From Methanobacterium sp. (GTDB taxonomy: Archaea > Methanobacteriota > Methanobacteria > Methanobacteriales > Methanobacteriaceae), in assembly GCA_003158115.1 (NCBI GenBank), contig PMGM01000019.1, forward strand, positions 24,253 through 47,450: a stretch of DNA of 23,198 bases, written 5' to 3'. This document shows positions 1 to 7,608 of this stretch, piece after piece. A program made the position numbers and the translations under genes. The notes beneath the pieces were generated by a model. That model had not been told where the DNA came from, did not search any database, and was given only the letters and a program-made list of their open reading frames with translations. Within the stretch, counting starts at the first letter, position 1. Each line of letters begins with the position of its first letter.

Positions 1-699
1 AAGTAATCCTCCAGCCATGAACATGGCTGTATTTGCCTGAGCACAGTCTGTATCCCCTGCTGGTCTGCAGTCGTACTTTTTACATACATTAACTATCCTT
101 TTCCACATGTACTCCATATCGATACTACCAAGAACTCCTATTCCAAATAATATGGCTTTAGGATCACCACGGGCTATACCATAATCGGATACAGATTTTC
201 CACCCATAGTCTCTATTGCAACACATGATGCACCATTTGCTGCACTAGCTTCTATGGATTCTATGACCTTGTTATCATAGTCAGAACCTCTGAGTCCTGG
301 ACGTCTTTCCTCAATTCTTATATCTGCGGGCGTTGCAAGTAGTGAAACTCGGATATCGTATTCATCATGATATCTCTCCAAGATTTCTACTTGGGCTTGT
401 GTACAATCTGCTGTCCATTCAGGGTTGTTTGTTTGCTGAAATATATGTTCTTGTTCTAACATAAATGCAGGTAATCCTATGGATATTGCCCGGTCACAAG
501 CACTTTGAGTAATGTTTCTACATTCTGAAACCATTTGTTCTTTTGATTCTTCAGAACCTTCTACAGGAGCGACTTTAATTTCTGGAACAACATAACCAGC
601 ACCTATTTGTGTATTCCATCGCTGGCTAGTTGGGTATTTGGCTCGTCCGAAAACCATTTCATCTGGGTTTTTATATGCCATTTTAGTAAATCTTTTCAT
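1..699 (-). CDS. mtaB: Methanol:corrinoid methyltransferase MtaB, N-terminal half (runs off window)
   Basis: This is the zinc-dependent subunit that breaks the C-O bond of methanol and passes the methyl group to the corrinoid protein MtaC, the first step of methanol-dependent methanogenesis. 233 codons are present out of about 460 in the family; the 3' part lies to the left. The product starts MKRFTKMAYK and contains blocks I recognise from Methanosarcina MtaB: IGAGY, a segment around NPEW, ATPADIR, ETMGGK, LFGIGVLGS and AGDTDCAQANTAMF. The start at 699 is chosen because a strong GGTGATC site (704-710) lies four bases upstream. The leader is odd: the start and its ribosome site are duplicated (685-746). 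mtaC is not in the window and may follow mtaB. Identity is near certain. Confidence 0.95.
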   Translation of the reverse strand, partial: MKRFTKMAYKNPDEMVFGRAKYPTSQRWNTQIGAGYVVPEIKVAPVEGSEESKEQMVSECRNITQSACDRAISIGLPAFMLEQEHIFQQTNNPEWTADCTQAQVEILERYHDEYDIRVSLLATPADIRIEERRPGLRGSDYDNKVIESIEASAANGASCVAIETMGGKSVSDYGIARGDPKAILFGIGVLGSIDMEYMWKRIVNVCKKYDCRPAGDTDCAQANTAMFMAGGLL

Positions 700-746
700 T
701 TTAGATCACCTTATAAGTAAATCCTTCCATTATAGATCACCTTATA
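685..746. repeat. 31-bp tandem duplication over the mtaB start and ribosome binding site
   Basis: Copy 1 (685-715) covers the first codons of mtaB, its ATG and its GGTGATC site. Copy 2 (716-746) lies directly upstream in transcription order. They differ at only 3 of 31 positions (693/724, 696/727, 701/732). Both copies keep a GGTGATC site (704-710 and 735-741) followed by an ATG (697-699 and 728-730, read on the minus strand). The period of 31 puts the two ATGs in different frames. This is directly visible; a regulatory effect is inference. Confidence 0.9.
701..730 (-). CDS. Nine-codon leader cistron ahead of mtaB
   Basis: The upstream copy of the duplicated start region opens a frame reading MEGFTYKVI and then TAA. 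It has its own GGTGATC site (735-741). Its last codons (AAG GTG ATC TAA) read straight through the ribosome binding site of mtaB, and one base separates its stop from the mtaB ATG. Ribosomes translating it would occupy the mtaB site and then finish beside the mtaB start, so translational coupling or interference is possible. The peptide resembles the mtaB N-terminus (MKRFTK), as expected from a duplication. Whether it is translated is unknown. Confidence 0.4.
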   Translation of the reverse strand: MEGFTYKVI

Positions 747-762
747 TTTATTATTGTATGTG

Positions 763-798
763 TATTCTATAAATCTTTTGAATTTAAATTGAATTCAA
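763..798 (-). promoter_or_regulatory. Probable mtaB promoter with operator-like repeats
   Basis: On the minus strand a TATA-like ATTTATAGAAT occupies 763-773. It would place transcription start near 743, just ahead of the upstream ribosome site. Immediately upstream lie TTGAATTTAA (778-787) and the perfect palindrome TTGAATTCAA (789-798), repeated 11 bp apart, about one helical turn. This arrangement fits a regulator site touching the TFB/TATA region. The rest of the gap up to 1047 is AT-rich and should also hold the promoter of the plus-strand gene at 1048, with TATA candidates at about 979-989 and 1002-1010. Confidence 0.45.
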
Positions 799-1047
799 AT
801 GCAATTAATACATATTTTTATCCATTTATATCCCCAAATTAATTGATTTATTAAATTATTTGAAAAAAAAATAAAATAGAATCATTAAATCTGGGTTTTC
901 CTGAGTAGGGAATTGTTAAACAGGCATAAACAATCTACATAAAATAGAATAATATTAAAATATTGTAAAAATAAATCATTATATAAAAATAAATTTATTT
1001 CATTATATAGTGACCAATGTATATTTTATGGCGGAGGACTTTTTAAA

Positions 1048-1605
1048 ATGGTGGTTGAAGAGGCTATAGATATAATAAAAACATTAGATGGTGCCATTGA
1101 TGTTCAAGAACTTTCAGAAGAAGATAGAAAAGCTCTAATGAAAATTGAATCCAGTCCTAACAATGATATCATACCCGTTGTTAATAAGGGTTTGAATGAA
1201 TGTTTAAGTAGAGAATTCTGTTTAGTACTACTTAAAACTGAGGATTTTAGAATTCCATCCAAACCAACAGTTCTTCTTATAACTAATAGTGGTCGAATTT
1301 TAGGTCAGGAGCTGATTTCTCCGGAAGATAATAGAAAATATGCCCATAACGATAATGTTATTTTTCTGAGTAATAACTTCATAATCTTCAAACCGGATAA
1401 ACTGACCAGAAGTGTGGGTGAAAAGGAACTATTCATTTTACCTGCAATCCCATTTCCAGAGTTAAATGATGTCCTGACAATTAAGGATGTTGTATCGTGC
1501 AGCCCCTCAACATTAGGAGATAAATATCTTAAAGATAAGTACAATTATCCCGATGATCCTCATCTTGCAACGATAATTGTTGCTTTTTCAAAAAAAGAGG
1601 AATAA
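1048..1605 (+). CDS. Unknown protein between mtaB and mtaA (185 aa)
   Basis: I do not recognise this family. The start is supported by GGAGG at 1033-1037, ten bases upstream. The product is soluble, with no membrane segment or signal peptide, and has a balanced composition. An acidic N-terminal helical region (about residues 1-50) is followed by a mixed alpha/beta part with hydrophobic strands (FCLVLLK, TVLLITNSG, NVIFLSNNFIIF, ELFILPAIPF) and a C-terminus ending ATIIVAFSKKEE. Only two cysteines are present, so a metal cluster is unlikely. It is divergent from mtaB, and its stop codon abuts the mtaA stop with no gap. A role in methanol metabolism is possible from position alone; nothing in the sequence shows it. 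Confidence 0.8.
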   Translation: MVVEEAIDIIKTLDGAIDVQELSEEDRKALMKIESSPNNDIIPVVNKGLNECLSREFCLVLLKTEDFRIPSKPTVLLITNSGRILGQELISPEDNRKYAHNDNVIFLSNNFIIFKPDKLTRSVGEKELFILPAIPFPELNDVLTIKDVVSCSPSTLGDKYLKDKYNYPDDPHLATIIVAFSKKEE

Positions 1606-2673
1606 TTATTGAATTTTATCATAAAATTCATTTCTTGCTTCAACCATTGCCTTAATATTTGCAATGGGAGATCTGGGTGCTAATCCACAGCTAGGTGCTA
1701 ATATATCCACTCCAGCATTCAATGCTTTTTTTACTTCTTCTTTAACATCTTCTGTGGAGCCTCTAAATAGTGTTTGTGTTGATGATATGTTTCCAACTAT
1801 TTTTGATGATGTTTCACCACCCATACTCATGACCTTTCCACCTACCCTTAAAACTTTTCCGCCCTTTTCAAGGTCGTGTTTAGCCTTTGCAATATCCACA
1901 TTCTCCTCTACACTGATTGCATCATAACCTATACTTGCCATGTCATGTATTATTGGCTGGCTTGATCCACATATGTGGAGAATTTTTTTCGTTCTTATTA
2001 CATTTGCAAGGTCTTCGAGTCTTGGTTTTACAATAGTTTTAAATTGAAGTGGATCTATTAGTTCTGGTGCAGCTGTTGGCTCGGCAACACATATAATATC
2101 GGGTTCAGCTTGTGATATAGCTTCTGCATAATCCATACATACATCAAGAGAGTTATCCACCGCATTTTCAATATCTCCTGGTCTCATCTTCATGTCTCTT
2201 AACATGTTTTCAACACCAAGCAAATGTCCTGTGAGTGTAAATGGTCCTGTAATTCCAACAATAATTGGAAGTGTATCACCATATTCTTCTTTTAATCTTT
2301 TTATGGCTTCAAGAACAACTGGTATCCGTCCTTTATTCAGAAAATCTGTTGGTACCTCAATATCATCGGCTGTTCTAAATGGTGATTCAGTTATTTGTGG
2401 GGTTCTTTCAATGTTTCCAAGATCTACTGTGCATCCCATTGCTTCTGCTTCGACTGTTAGGCAGAATGGTATTCTTGCACATTCCAAATCTGCAAGTTCA
2501 TGAAGAGAGCTACCTAGAATTGCCATCATATCTGAATTAATATGTGCTTCAGGCCAATATACATCTGTTTTTTCCATAGCTTCAACTATTGCTATTTGTG
2601 TAACACTAAGTACGGGAGTTATATCGCTTTCTTCACCTGAAAGTACTTTTAAAACATTGTTTTTTATATTCAT
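1606..2673 (-). CDS. mtaA: Methylcobamide:CoM methyltransferase MtaA
   Basis: This cytoplasmic zinc enzyme of the uroporphyrinogen-decarboxylase fold moves the methyl group from the corrinoid protein MtaC to coenzyme M, giving methyl-CoM for methane formation. The 355-residue product carries the family's zinc ligands: H233 and C235 (LHICG) and C329 (APSCGLAP). Other matching blocks are PVLSVTQ near residue 20, WPEAH near 40 and CLTVEAEAMGC near 71-81. Compared with Methanosarcina MtaA it has a roughly 13-residue glycine-rich insertion within about residues 271-290, just before the conserved KIVGNIS block. The paralogue MtbA (methylamines) is an alternative; the mtaB neighbour favours MtaA. 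The ribosome site is weak (GTGA). Transcription converges with the gene at 1048. Confidence 0.92.
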   Translation of the reverse strand: MNIKNNVLKVLSGEESDITPVLSVTQIAIVEAMEKTDVYWPEAHINSDMMAILGSSLHELADLECARIPFCLTVEAEAMGCTVDLGNIERTPQITESPFRTADDIEVPTDFLNKGRIPVVLEAIKRLKEEYGDTLPIIVGITGPFTLTGHLLGVENMLRDMKMRPGDIENAVDNSLDVCMDYAEAISQAEPDIICVAEPTAAPELIDPLQFKTIVKPRLEDLANVIRTKKILHICGSSQPIIHDMASIGYDAISVEENVDIAKAKHDLEKGGKVLRVGGKVMSMGGETSSKIVGNISSTQTLFRGSTEDVKEEVKKALNAGVDILAPSCGLAPRSPIANIKAMVEARNEFYDKIQ

Positions 2674-2774
2674 GGTTTCACGAGATTAATTTTTTTTTAA
2701 TATCTTTAACTAGATTTATGATAGATGTGACCTATCCTGTATTAATATGTACATATTTTTGGATTGAAAATTAT

Positions 2775-3550
2775 CTAAAATTTTCCATTTCGATTTTTCC
2801 ATTTCTCTGCCGGTACAATATGTTTTATTACATCTCAATTTTCAACAAATTTACTGTTTTCTATTCTAAAGATATCAAAAAATGAAACATGTTCACCGTT
2901 ATAGAATCTTTAATTAACTGATAATACCATATTTCCTTCTCCCAATATCATATAATTTTTGGTAAATTTCATTTCGTTGCCTTGTTTTAGCCATTTCTTC
3001 TAATCCACTAAGAAGTCCAGATAGTTCATCTGCAAATCATGAATTATGCTGGATATAATTATCATCGTCAAAGAAGTTTGACATTTTATCATAATCCCCG
3101 CTAATAAAAACGTCCAATACCAGTTTTTTAAGAAGAACCTTATTTTCTGCTGTTTTTTCCAAGTCCTTTATCTTTATTGACCATCTAACATAGTGTGGCC
3201 ACTAAAAGTTTTTTTTCTACATACTCTTGGGTTTTGGCCCAGTGATCAACTATTTTCCTTGCTTCAAATCGGAAATGTCAATACCCACCATTGGATCGGT
3301 GTATCCACTGTGTTTAGCCACAAAATTCCCATCTTCAATAACTCGTCTTATATCTAATTTAATTTCCATATCCTTCAATTGGTTGTAGAATTCTAGTAAA
3401 GCATCTCTAACTGTTTTAATTGAAGGATAATGTGGAGTATAATTTTCAGAAATCCATTTTTTAACGAATTCCTTATCACCTGTTTCAGAACTTCTTAAAA
3501 AAAACAATAGCCTTTTCCCTATTGGTTTTTTCTAAATTTCTTTTCCCCAT
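2775..3550 (-). pseudogene. Decayed two-domain NTF2/SnoaL-like protein
   Basis: Read on the minus strand, a start at 3550 (MGKRNLEK) leads into a frame broken near 3487 that continues as ETGDKEFVKKWISENYTPHY. A second break, one missing A near 3253, separates DLKQGK from the expected IVDHWAKTQ. After one or two more shifts around 3170-3220 (SGHTMLDG, then IKIKDLEKTAENK), a second NTF2-like domain follows: GDYDKMSNFFDDDNYIQHN, a stop, ADELSGLLSGLEEMAK, further breaks, then FFDIFRIENSK and EKWKNRNGKF with a stop at 2775. One stop replaces the Trp expected in the usual H/N-W-DVI motif. The order of segments matches SnoaL-like (COG4922-type) proteins of about 260 residues with two tandem domains. 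At least three frameshifts and several stops make it non-functional. Confidence 0.8.
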
Positions 3551-3725
3551 TTACATATAGGTAATATTATGTTGTTGAATATGAATATATTTTCCTGTTA
3601 AACGGGCTTTAAATCAGTTAAAAACAGCTAATTGAGGATAGCAATAATATATCACTTCTGAGTTATTGACTAAGAATTTATTGAAACAAATCTTAAAAAA
3701 ATTCATAAAATGTTAAGAGCATTTT

Positions 3726-4565
3726 TTATTCGGGCTTGTAAAATAAAGCCACAGCTCTAACATAGTACATCTGGGAGTAGGGTAGTAAAATCAAAGCTAA
3801 TATTAAAGATATTATATAAAATGGAATACTACCAGTTGAAACACTGAATAAGAAACTAATTATAGTTCCTATACTGAATATTAATAAAAAGATAACTCCT
3901 GTTGTTATATACCATTTTATAAGGTTAGTCCAACCTATATCTCCAATTATTTCAATTATTTCGCCTAATCTAAATGCAGCTCCAAATTCCCTTTCATAGG
4001 CCATATTTGCTATTGCTACTAGGAATAATGGCAGAATTATAAGGAATTCAATTAATACAATGATTACATACTGATTTAACATGTCAAATGATATTATAAA
4101 TAAATTCTCTATACCCGTTAAGATTCCTGTAACTAAAAAATTTATTGGACTCATGCCTGTACTTCCAATTATAGCTGTAATATCTAATCCAAATGATGAT
4201 AAACCTCCCAGTAATAGGAGTATAATTAATAAAACAACAAGTGGCGGCAATATTAAGTATACAATAAAAGTTAAAAATACTTTAACACCGTCTATTAAGA
4301 GATTTTTCCAGTCATTAAATTTGGGTAGTTTATTTTCACTATCAACAGATGTTTTTACGATTCTAAAAAGATAGCCATCTACTAGAAGTCCTGAAATTAA
4401 TCCAATACCAACAAAAATTAGTACTATTACATAATTTGTTATATCAATCAAATTTAATAGGGATGATATTCCCCCGATCACTATAAAAATTCCTAATACT
4501 ATAATTTTCTTCCAATCTGAAACTGGATATTTCAAAGAATCTTTTATTAATTCGGTTATATTCAT
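3726..4565 (-). CDS. DUF4013 membrane protein (paralogue 1)
   Basis: This is an integral membrane protein of a family of unknown function common in methanogens. The 279-residue product begins MNITELIKDSLKYPVSDWKK, which matches the start of the paralogue encoded at 6587-7396 (a shared YP-SDWKK block). It has about six or seven hydrophobic segments, spread from residue 18 to the C-terminus, and a shared late block (AxxFRLGEI / AxKFREIF) before the last two helices. The start at 4565 is chosen over an upstream in-frame ATG at 4673 because GAGGT lies eight bases upstream and because the paralogue starts at the same residue. The extra 36 residues of the longer reading are polar and AT-driven. It lies alone, with a promoter motif at 4601-4617 shared with the paralogue. 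Confidence 0.85.
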   Translation of the reverse strand: MNITELIKDSLKYPVSDWKKIIVLGIFIVIGGISSLLNLIDITNYVIVLIFVGIGLISGLLVDGYLFRIVKTSVDSENKLPKFNDWKNLLIDGVKVFLTFIVYLILPPLVVLLIILLLLGGLSSFGLDITAIIGSTGMSPINFLVTGILTGIENLFIISFDMLNQYVIIVLIEFLIILPLFLVAIANMAYEREFGAAFRLGEIIEIIGDIGWTNLIKWYITTGVIFLLIFSIGTIISFLFSVSTGSIPFYIISLILALILLPYSQMYYVRAVALFYKPE

Positions 4566-4600
4566 ACTCTTGTACCTCATATTTGGATTACAATGATAAT

Positions 4601-4617
4601 GATATGGAAATTTATCA
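4601..4617 (-). promoter_or_regulatory. 17-bp motif shared by the two DUF4013 promoters (copy 1)
   Basis: On the minus strand this reads TGATAAATTTCCATATC, ending 36 bp upstream of the DUF4013 start at 4565. The same 17-mer with one change lies 48 bp upstream of the second DUF4013 gene (7444-7460). It overlaps the likely TATA region (TTTATATGATAAATTT). It may be a common operator or a remnant of gene duplication. The remaining gap 4618-4868 holds nothing else I can support. Confidence 0.45.
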
Positions 4618-4868
4618 TATAAAAAATTATAATAGTTCGAGTTAATGAATATAATTTTTTTTTTGGATTTCATCTTAGAGTACTTTGGGTCATTTATTTA
4701 TTGTTATTGTAGATTTTAATGTAGTGGGTTTGCCATATCAGTAGAAAATATAAAATTAAATTTAAAATAGAATTAATAATAAAGTATGAATTGGAGATTT
4801 AGAACGTATCCTAACAGATACCATGTCAACGGATTATATGTTTTATATCTAACGATACTGTAGAACTC

Positions 4869-5006
4869 TTATTTTGAATTCCATTTCTTTCGGTGAAATA
4901 AAAAGTCTAAGTCGTAATCAACACGTTTTAAAACGTCTTCAGAACCATTACACTCTACAATATGTCTTACTTGATGAAGTAATCTCATTTTTTGTTTACT
5001 ATCCAC
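4869..5006 (-). CDS. Small unknown protein (45 aa, GTG start)
   Basis: A short frame starts with GTG at 5006, three bases after a strong GGTGATC site, the same arrangement as at mtaB. The product (MDSKQKMRLLHQVRHIVEC at its N-terminus, ending FLFHRKKWNSK) is basic, mixed in composition and reads like real protein rather than AT-driven noise. There is no membrane segment. One cysteine and three histidines are present but do not form an obvious metal motif. It stands alone between DUF4013 and a VOC gene. Function unknown. An internal ATG at codon 7 is an alternative start but lacks a ribosome site. Confidence 0.55.
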   Translation of the reverse strand: MDSKQKMRLLHQVRHIVECNGSEDVLKRVDYDLDFLFHRKKWNSK

Positions 5007-5389
5007 CCAGATCACCTAAATACATTTCTTGAATTTATTAAATCTTAACTCTATGTCATTAAAACAAAAATATTTGGAACTTTTATGCATCTATTTTCGA
5101 CTTGAGTTTTAGATACAAATTTAGCCTTGATCTGTTCATGTCATTAGACTGAGAAGATTTTGAAAACTTCATATATATCTCGATTTATATTCTGTTGATA
5201 TTATCTAATATAATCTTCTATATTTATGGTGAAATAGAATGTAATAGACATGAATTAGAAGGACGGTATATCAATAAAATTAAACATTATTTACTGGATA
5301 ACTCATTGAATAACAATAAAAAAAATGAGTAACAATCAACAAAATAACATTAAATACAGTTATAAAAAAAATAGAATGGTTATGTAAAT
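5007..5389. other. Intergenic region, no gene seen
   Basis: This AT-rich gap of 383 bases holds the presumed promoter of the small gene at 4869-5006. It also holds an inverted repeat, ACTCATT (5301-5307) with AATGAGT (5324-5330), downstream of the VOC gene; on the minus strand its loop contains a T run, so it could help end transcription. Nothing else is supportable. Confidence 0.4.
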
Positions 5390-5749
5390 TTAATCCATTT
5401 TAGGTTCCATTATCGCAAAGATGTTTCCTTCGGTGTCCTTGAAAGATCCCATTATACCCATTTTAGGAATTTCCATTTTCTCGGTCAACTTGGTTCCACC
5501 TTCCTTCACAATTTTTTTGGCAAAATCATCATATGAATCCACACCAATGGTATCCCTAACCATTTCTCCCATTTCTTTAGTCATTATGGCCCCATTAATA
5601 CCTGGTTCATCATCAGGTCCTGTTGTTATAAGCCAGTAGTCAAAAGGACCATCCCATTTTTCAATCTTCCATCCGAATACATCTTCATAAAATTTTATAG
5701 CCCTTTCAGGATCATCTACAGGAATTTCAAACCATATAACTTTTGGCAT
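5390..5749 (-). CDS. VOC-family (glyoxalase/bleomycin-resistance-like) protein
   Basis: This is a single vicinal-oxygen-chelate domain protein of 119 residues. It has the usual opening [20 protein letters not shown], the FYEDVFGW block at about residues 20-27, and the closing [14 protein letters not shown], in which the late Glu is a typical metal-ligand position; E8 in WFEIPV is the other likely ligand. These proteins usually act as homodimers, and the substrate cannot be told from sequence. The start at 5749 is preferred over an upstream in-frame ATG (5812) because a GGAGGGG run lies nine bases upstream and because MPKVIWFEI is the normal N-terminus for this type. It is monocistronic and divergent from the SGNH hydrolase gene. 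Confidence 0.9.
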   Translation of the reverse strand: MPKVIWFEIPVDDPERAIKFYEDVFGWKIEKWDGPFDYWLITTGPDDEPGINGAIMTKEMGEMVRDTIGVDSYDDFAKKIVKEGGTKLTEKMEIPKMGIMGSFKDTEGNIFAIMEPKMD

Positions 5750-5923
5750 ATTAATATTCCCCTCCCCCTTTTTAATATAATTTTCAAAAAAATTTGGCGC
5801 ATTCCAATTCAAATCAACCCATTACACCATAATACTGTTTTATACAGCATAATAAATATATTTTATGATCCTAGAAATTTTATAAACAAATTATTATTAC
5901 AACTAACCAATAAATCATAATCC

Positions 5924-6559
5924 ATGACAAAAAAAACTGTTCTTTGCTTTGGTGACTCAATTACATGGGGTTACAATCCAGCAAACCAGAACAGAATGTC
6001 CTGGGATGAAAGATGGACCGGAGTACTGACCAATGGATTGAATGATAATTATCTTGTTATTGAAGAGGGATTAAAGGGCAGAACAACAACTTGGAACGAT
6101 CCAGTTGATGGTGCAAGTAAAAACGGATTAAATTATTTAATACCCTGCCTTGAAAGCCATAAGCCTATAGATCTATGCATACTACTTTTAGGATTGAACG
6201 ACCTTAAGAAACGATTTTCACTTCCTTCAGTTGAAATTGCACGGGGAATAACAGTGATAATAGAGGTTATAAAGAAAAGTGGAACGGGAATTAAAGGTTC
6301 AGCACCTAAAATATTGCTGCTAACTCCACCAATCATAAATCCCGTTGAAGGTTTATCACAAGAATTTCGAAATTCACATAACAAATCACGTAAATTACCA
6401 GGTTACTATGCAAAAATTGCCAGGAATTACGGCTTAGAATTTCTTGACATATCAAAAATAATAACTGTTAGTGAACTGGATGGAGTGCACATCGATGTGG
6501 AGGAACAATTCAAACTGGGAAATCTTGTTTTAAAAAAAGTTAAACATATCCTGGAATAA
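5924..6559 (+). CDS. SGNH/GDSL-type hydrolase (esterase or lipase family)
   Basis: This 211-residue cytoplasmic protein has the SGNH-hydrolase blocks in order: GDSIT with nucleophile S12 (block I), a glycine in EGLKGRTT near 49-52 (block II), GLND with N92 (block III), and DGVHID with catalytic D186 and H189 (block V). It has no signal peptide. Relatives include arylesterases and acyl-thioesterase/protease-I-like enzymes; the ester substrate is not predictable. The start has no clear ribosome site. A TATA-like TTTATAAAC near 5878-5886 suggests a very short leader. It shares a divergent promoter region with the VOC gene at 5749. Confidence 0.9.
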   Translation: MTKKTVLCFGDSITWGYNPANQNRMSWDERWTGVLTNGLNDNYLVIEEGLKGRTTTWNDPVDGASKNGLNYLIPCLESHKPIDLCILLLGLNDLKKRFSLPSVEIARGITVIIEVIKKSGTGIKGSAPKILLLTPPIINPVEGLSQEFRNSHNKSRKLPGYYAKIARNYGLEFLDISKIITVSELDGVHIDVEEQFKLGNLVLKKVKHILE

Positions 6560-6586
6560 GGAAAAAAAATTATAGAATTAAAAATA

Positions 6587-7396
6587 TTATTCTCCTATTT
6601 TTTTCATATATACCAGGGAAGATGATCTTGCAAAGTACATGTATAGATAAGGGACAATAACAACTGAAATTAACAATCCACCAATATCAATACTATGTAA
6701 TAAATTGAAAATTTCCAGTGTAAATGTTCCTAAAAAAATTAAAATTGCTAGAAAAATTAATCCACTAGACAAATACCATAATATTAAGTTAATCAATCCT
6801 ATACTGTTGATTTTATTAAATATCTCACGGAATTTAAATGCTGAAACAAGTGCACTGTTATTATCTGCCATATGTACCAATGAAAGAATAAATAATGGTA
6901 GTACTACAATCATGTACATTATTGCCAAGAAAATTCCAATTCCAATCCCCAAATTCAATAGAATACTGATGATATTTTCCAAATTGAAACCATTGTTAAT
7001 AGCATAATTAATTATTATTCCCAAAGCCGCCGAAGATAATATTGCAAAAATGGATATAGTCAGGATAATTGGTATCATATAAACAATACCAACTATGAAT
7101 ACTTTAATACCGTCCGATAACTTTTCATTTACTACATTAAATTGTGGAAGCTTTTTAGCTCCTGATAGTGACAATTTTATAATTTTCAAGAAGTAACCAG
7201 TAAAGTAGATACTCACAATTAATTCAAGAATAACCAATAGTAGGATTAAACCCGGGTTAGTCAAACCATTCATGGCGAAAAATAACCTAAATACTGCTGT
7301 TGTGGTGAATAATCCTATAAATCCATATATTAATACTTTTTTCCAATCAGAAAGCGGATATCTTAATGCATCTTCAACTATTTCCCCAACATTCAT
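6587..7396 (-). CDS. DUF4013 membrane protein (paralogue 2)
   Basis: This 269-residue integral membrane protein is the second DUF4013 member in the window. It starts MNVGEIVEDALRYPLSDWKK, the same pattern as paralogue 1, and has about six or seven hydrophobic segments. A conserved cytoplasmic-looking stretch (GAKKLPQF, DGIKVF) lies near residues 78-97 and a late VSAFKFREIF block near residue 190. GGAGG lies seven bases before the start. Function is unknown for the family. It is divergent from the SpoIIM-family gene at 7609, with a 212-bp shared control region that contains the motif at 7444-7460. Identity with paralogue 1 is moderate by eye, so the duplication is not recent. Confidence 0.87.
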   Translation of the reverse strand: MNVGEIVEDALRYPLSDWKKVLIYGFIGLFTTTAVFRLFFAMNGLTNPGLILLLVILELIVSIYFTGYFLKIIKLSLSGAKKLPQFNVVNEKLSDGIKVFIVGIVYMIPIILTISIFAILSSAALGIIINYAINNGFNLENIISILLNLGIGIGIFLAIMYMIVVLPLFILSLVHMADNNSALVSAFKFREIFNKINSIGLINLILWYLSSGLIFLAILIFLGTFTLEIFNLLHSIDIGGLLISVVIVPYLYMYFARSSSLVYMKKIGE

Positions 7397-7443
7397 ATAG
7401 CCGCCTCCATTATTTTTTTTACCTATTTGTAAAGATATATATC

Positions 7444-7460
7444 GATATGAAAATTTATCA
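7444..7460 (-). promoter_or_regulatory. 17-bp motif shared by the two DUF4013 promoters (copy 2)
   Basis: This reads TGATAAATTTTCATATC on the minus strand, 16 of 17 identical to the copy at 4601-4617. It is placed 48 bp ahead of the DUF4013 start at 7396, inside the divergent region that also serves the SpoIIM-like gene at 7609. Confidence 0.45.
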
Positions 7461-7608
7461 CTATTGATTAACTAATTTTTATTGAGAGCATTTAAATATA
7501 ATTGTAATAATACGATTTTGTATACTATACTAATAGAGAATAACATATTATCTAAATTAACAATCTGAGAAATTTTTAAATAACTAGGATAAATTTGGGG
7601 AAAATAGA

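Noticed and set aside
3250..3507. 85-codon open frame as an intact small gene
   Set aside because: It is one fragment of the larger NTF2-like pseudogene; homologous sequence continues on both sides in other frames.
4566..4673. N-terminal extension of DUF4013 paralogue 1
   Set aside because: Polar AT-driven sequence, a good ribosome site lies at the internal start, and the paralogue begins at that same residue.
4786..4863. 25-codon plus-strand frame starting MNWRFRTYPN
   Set aside because: No ribosome site, very short, and it ends inside the gap next to the minus-strand small gene; not supportable as a gene.
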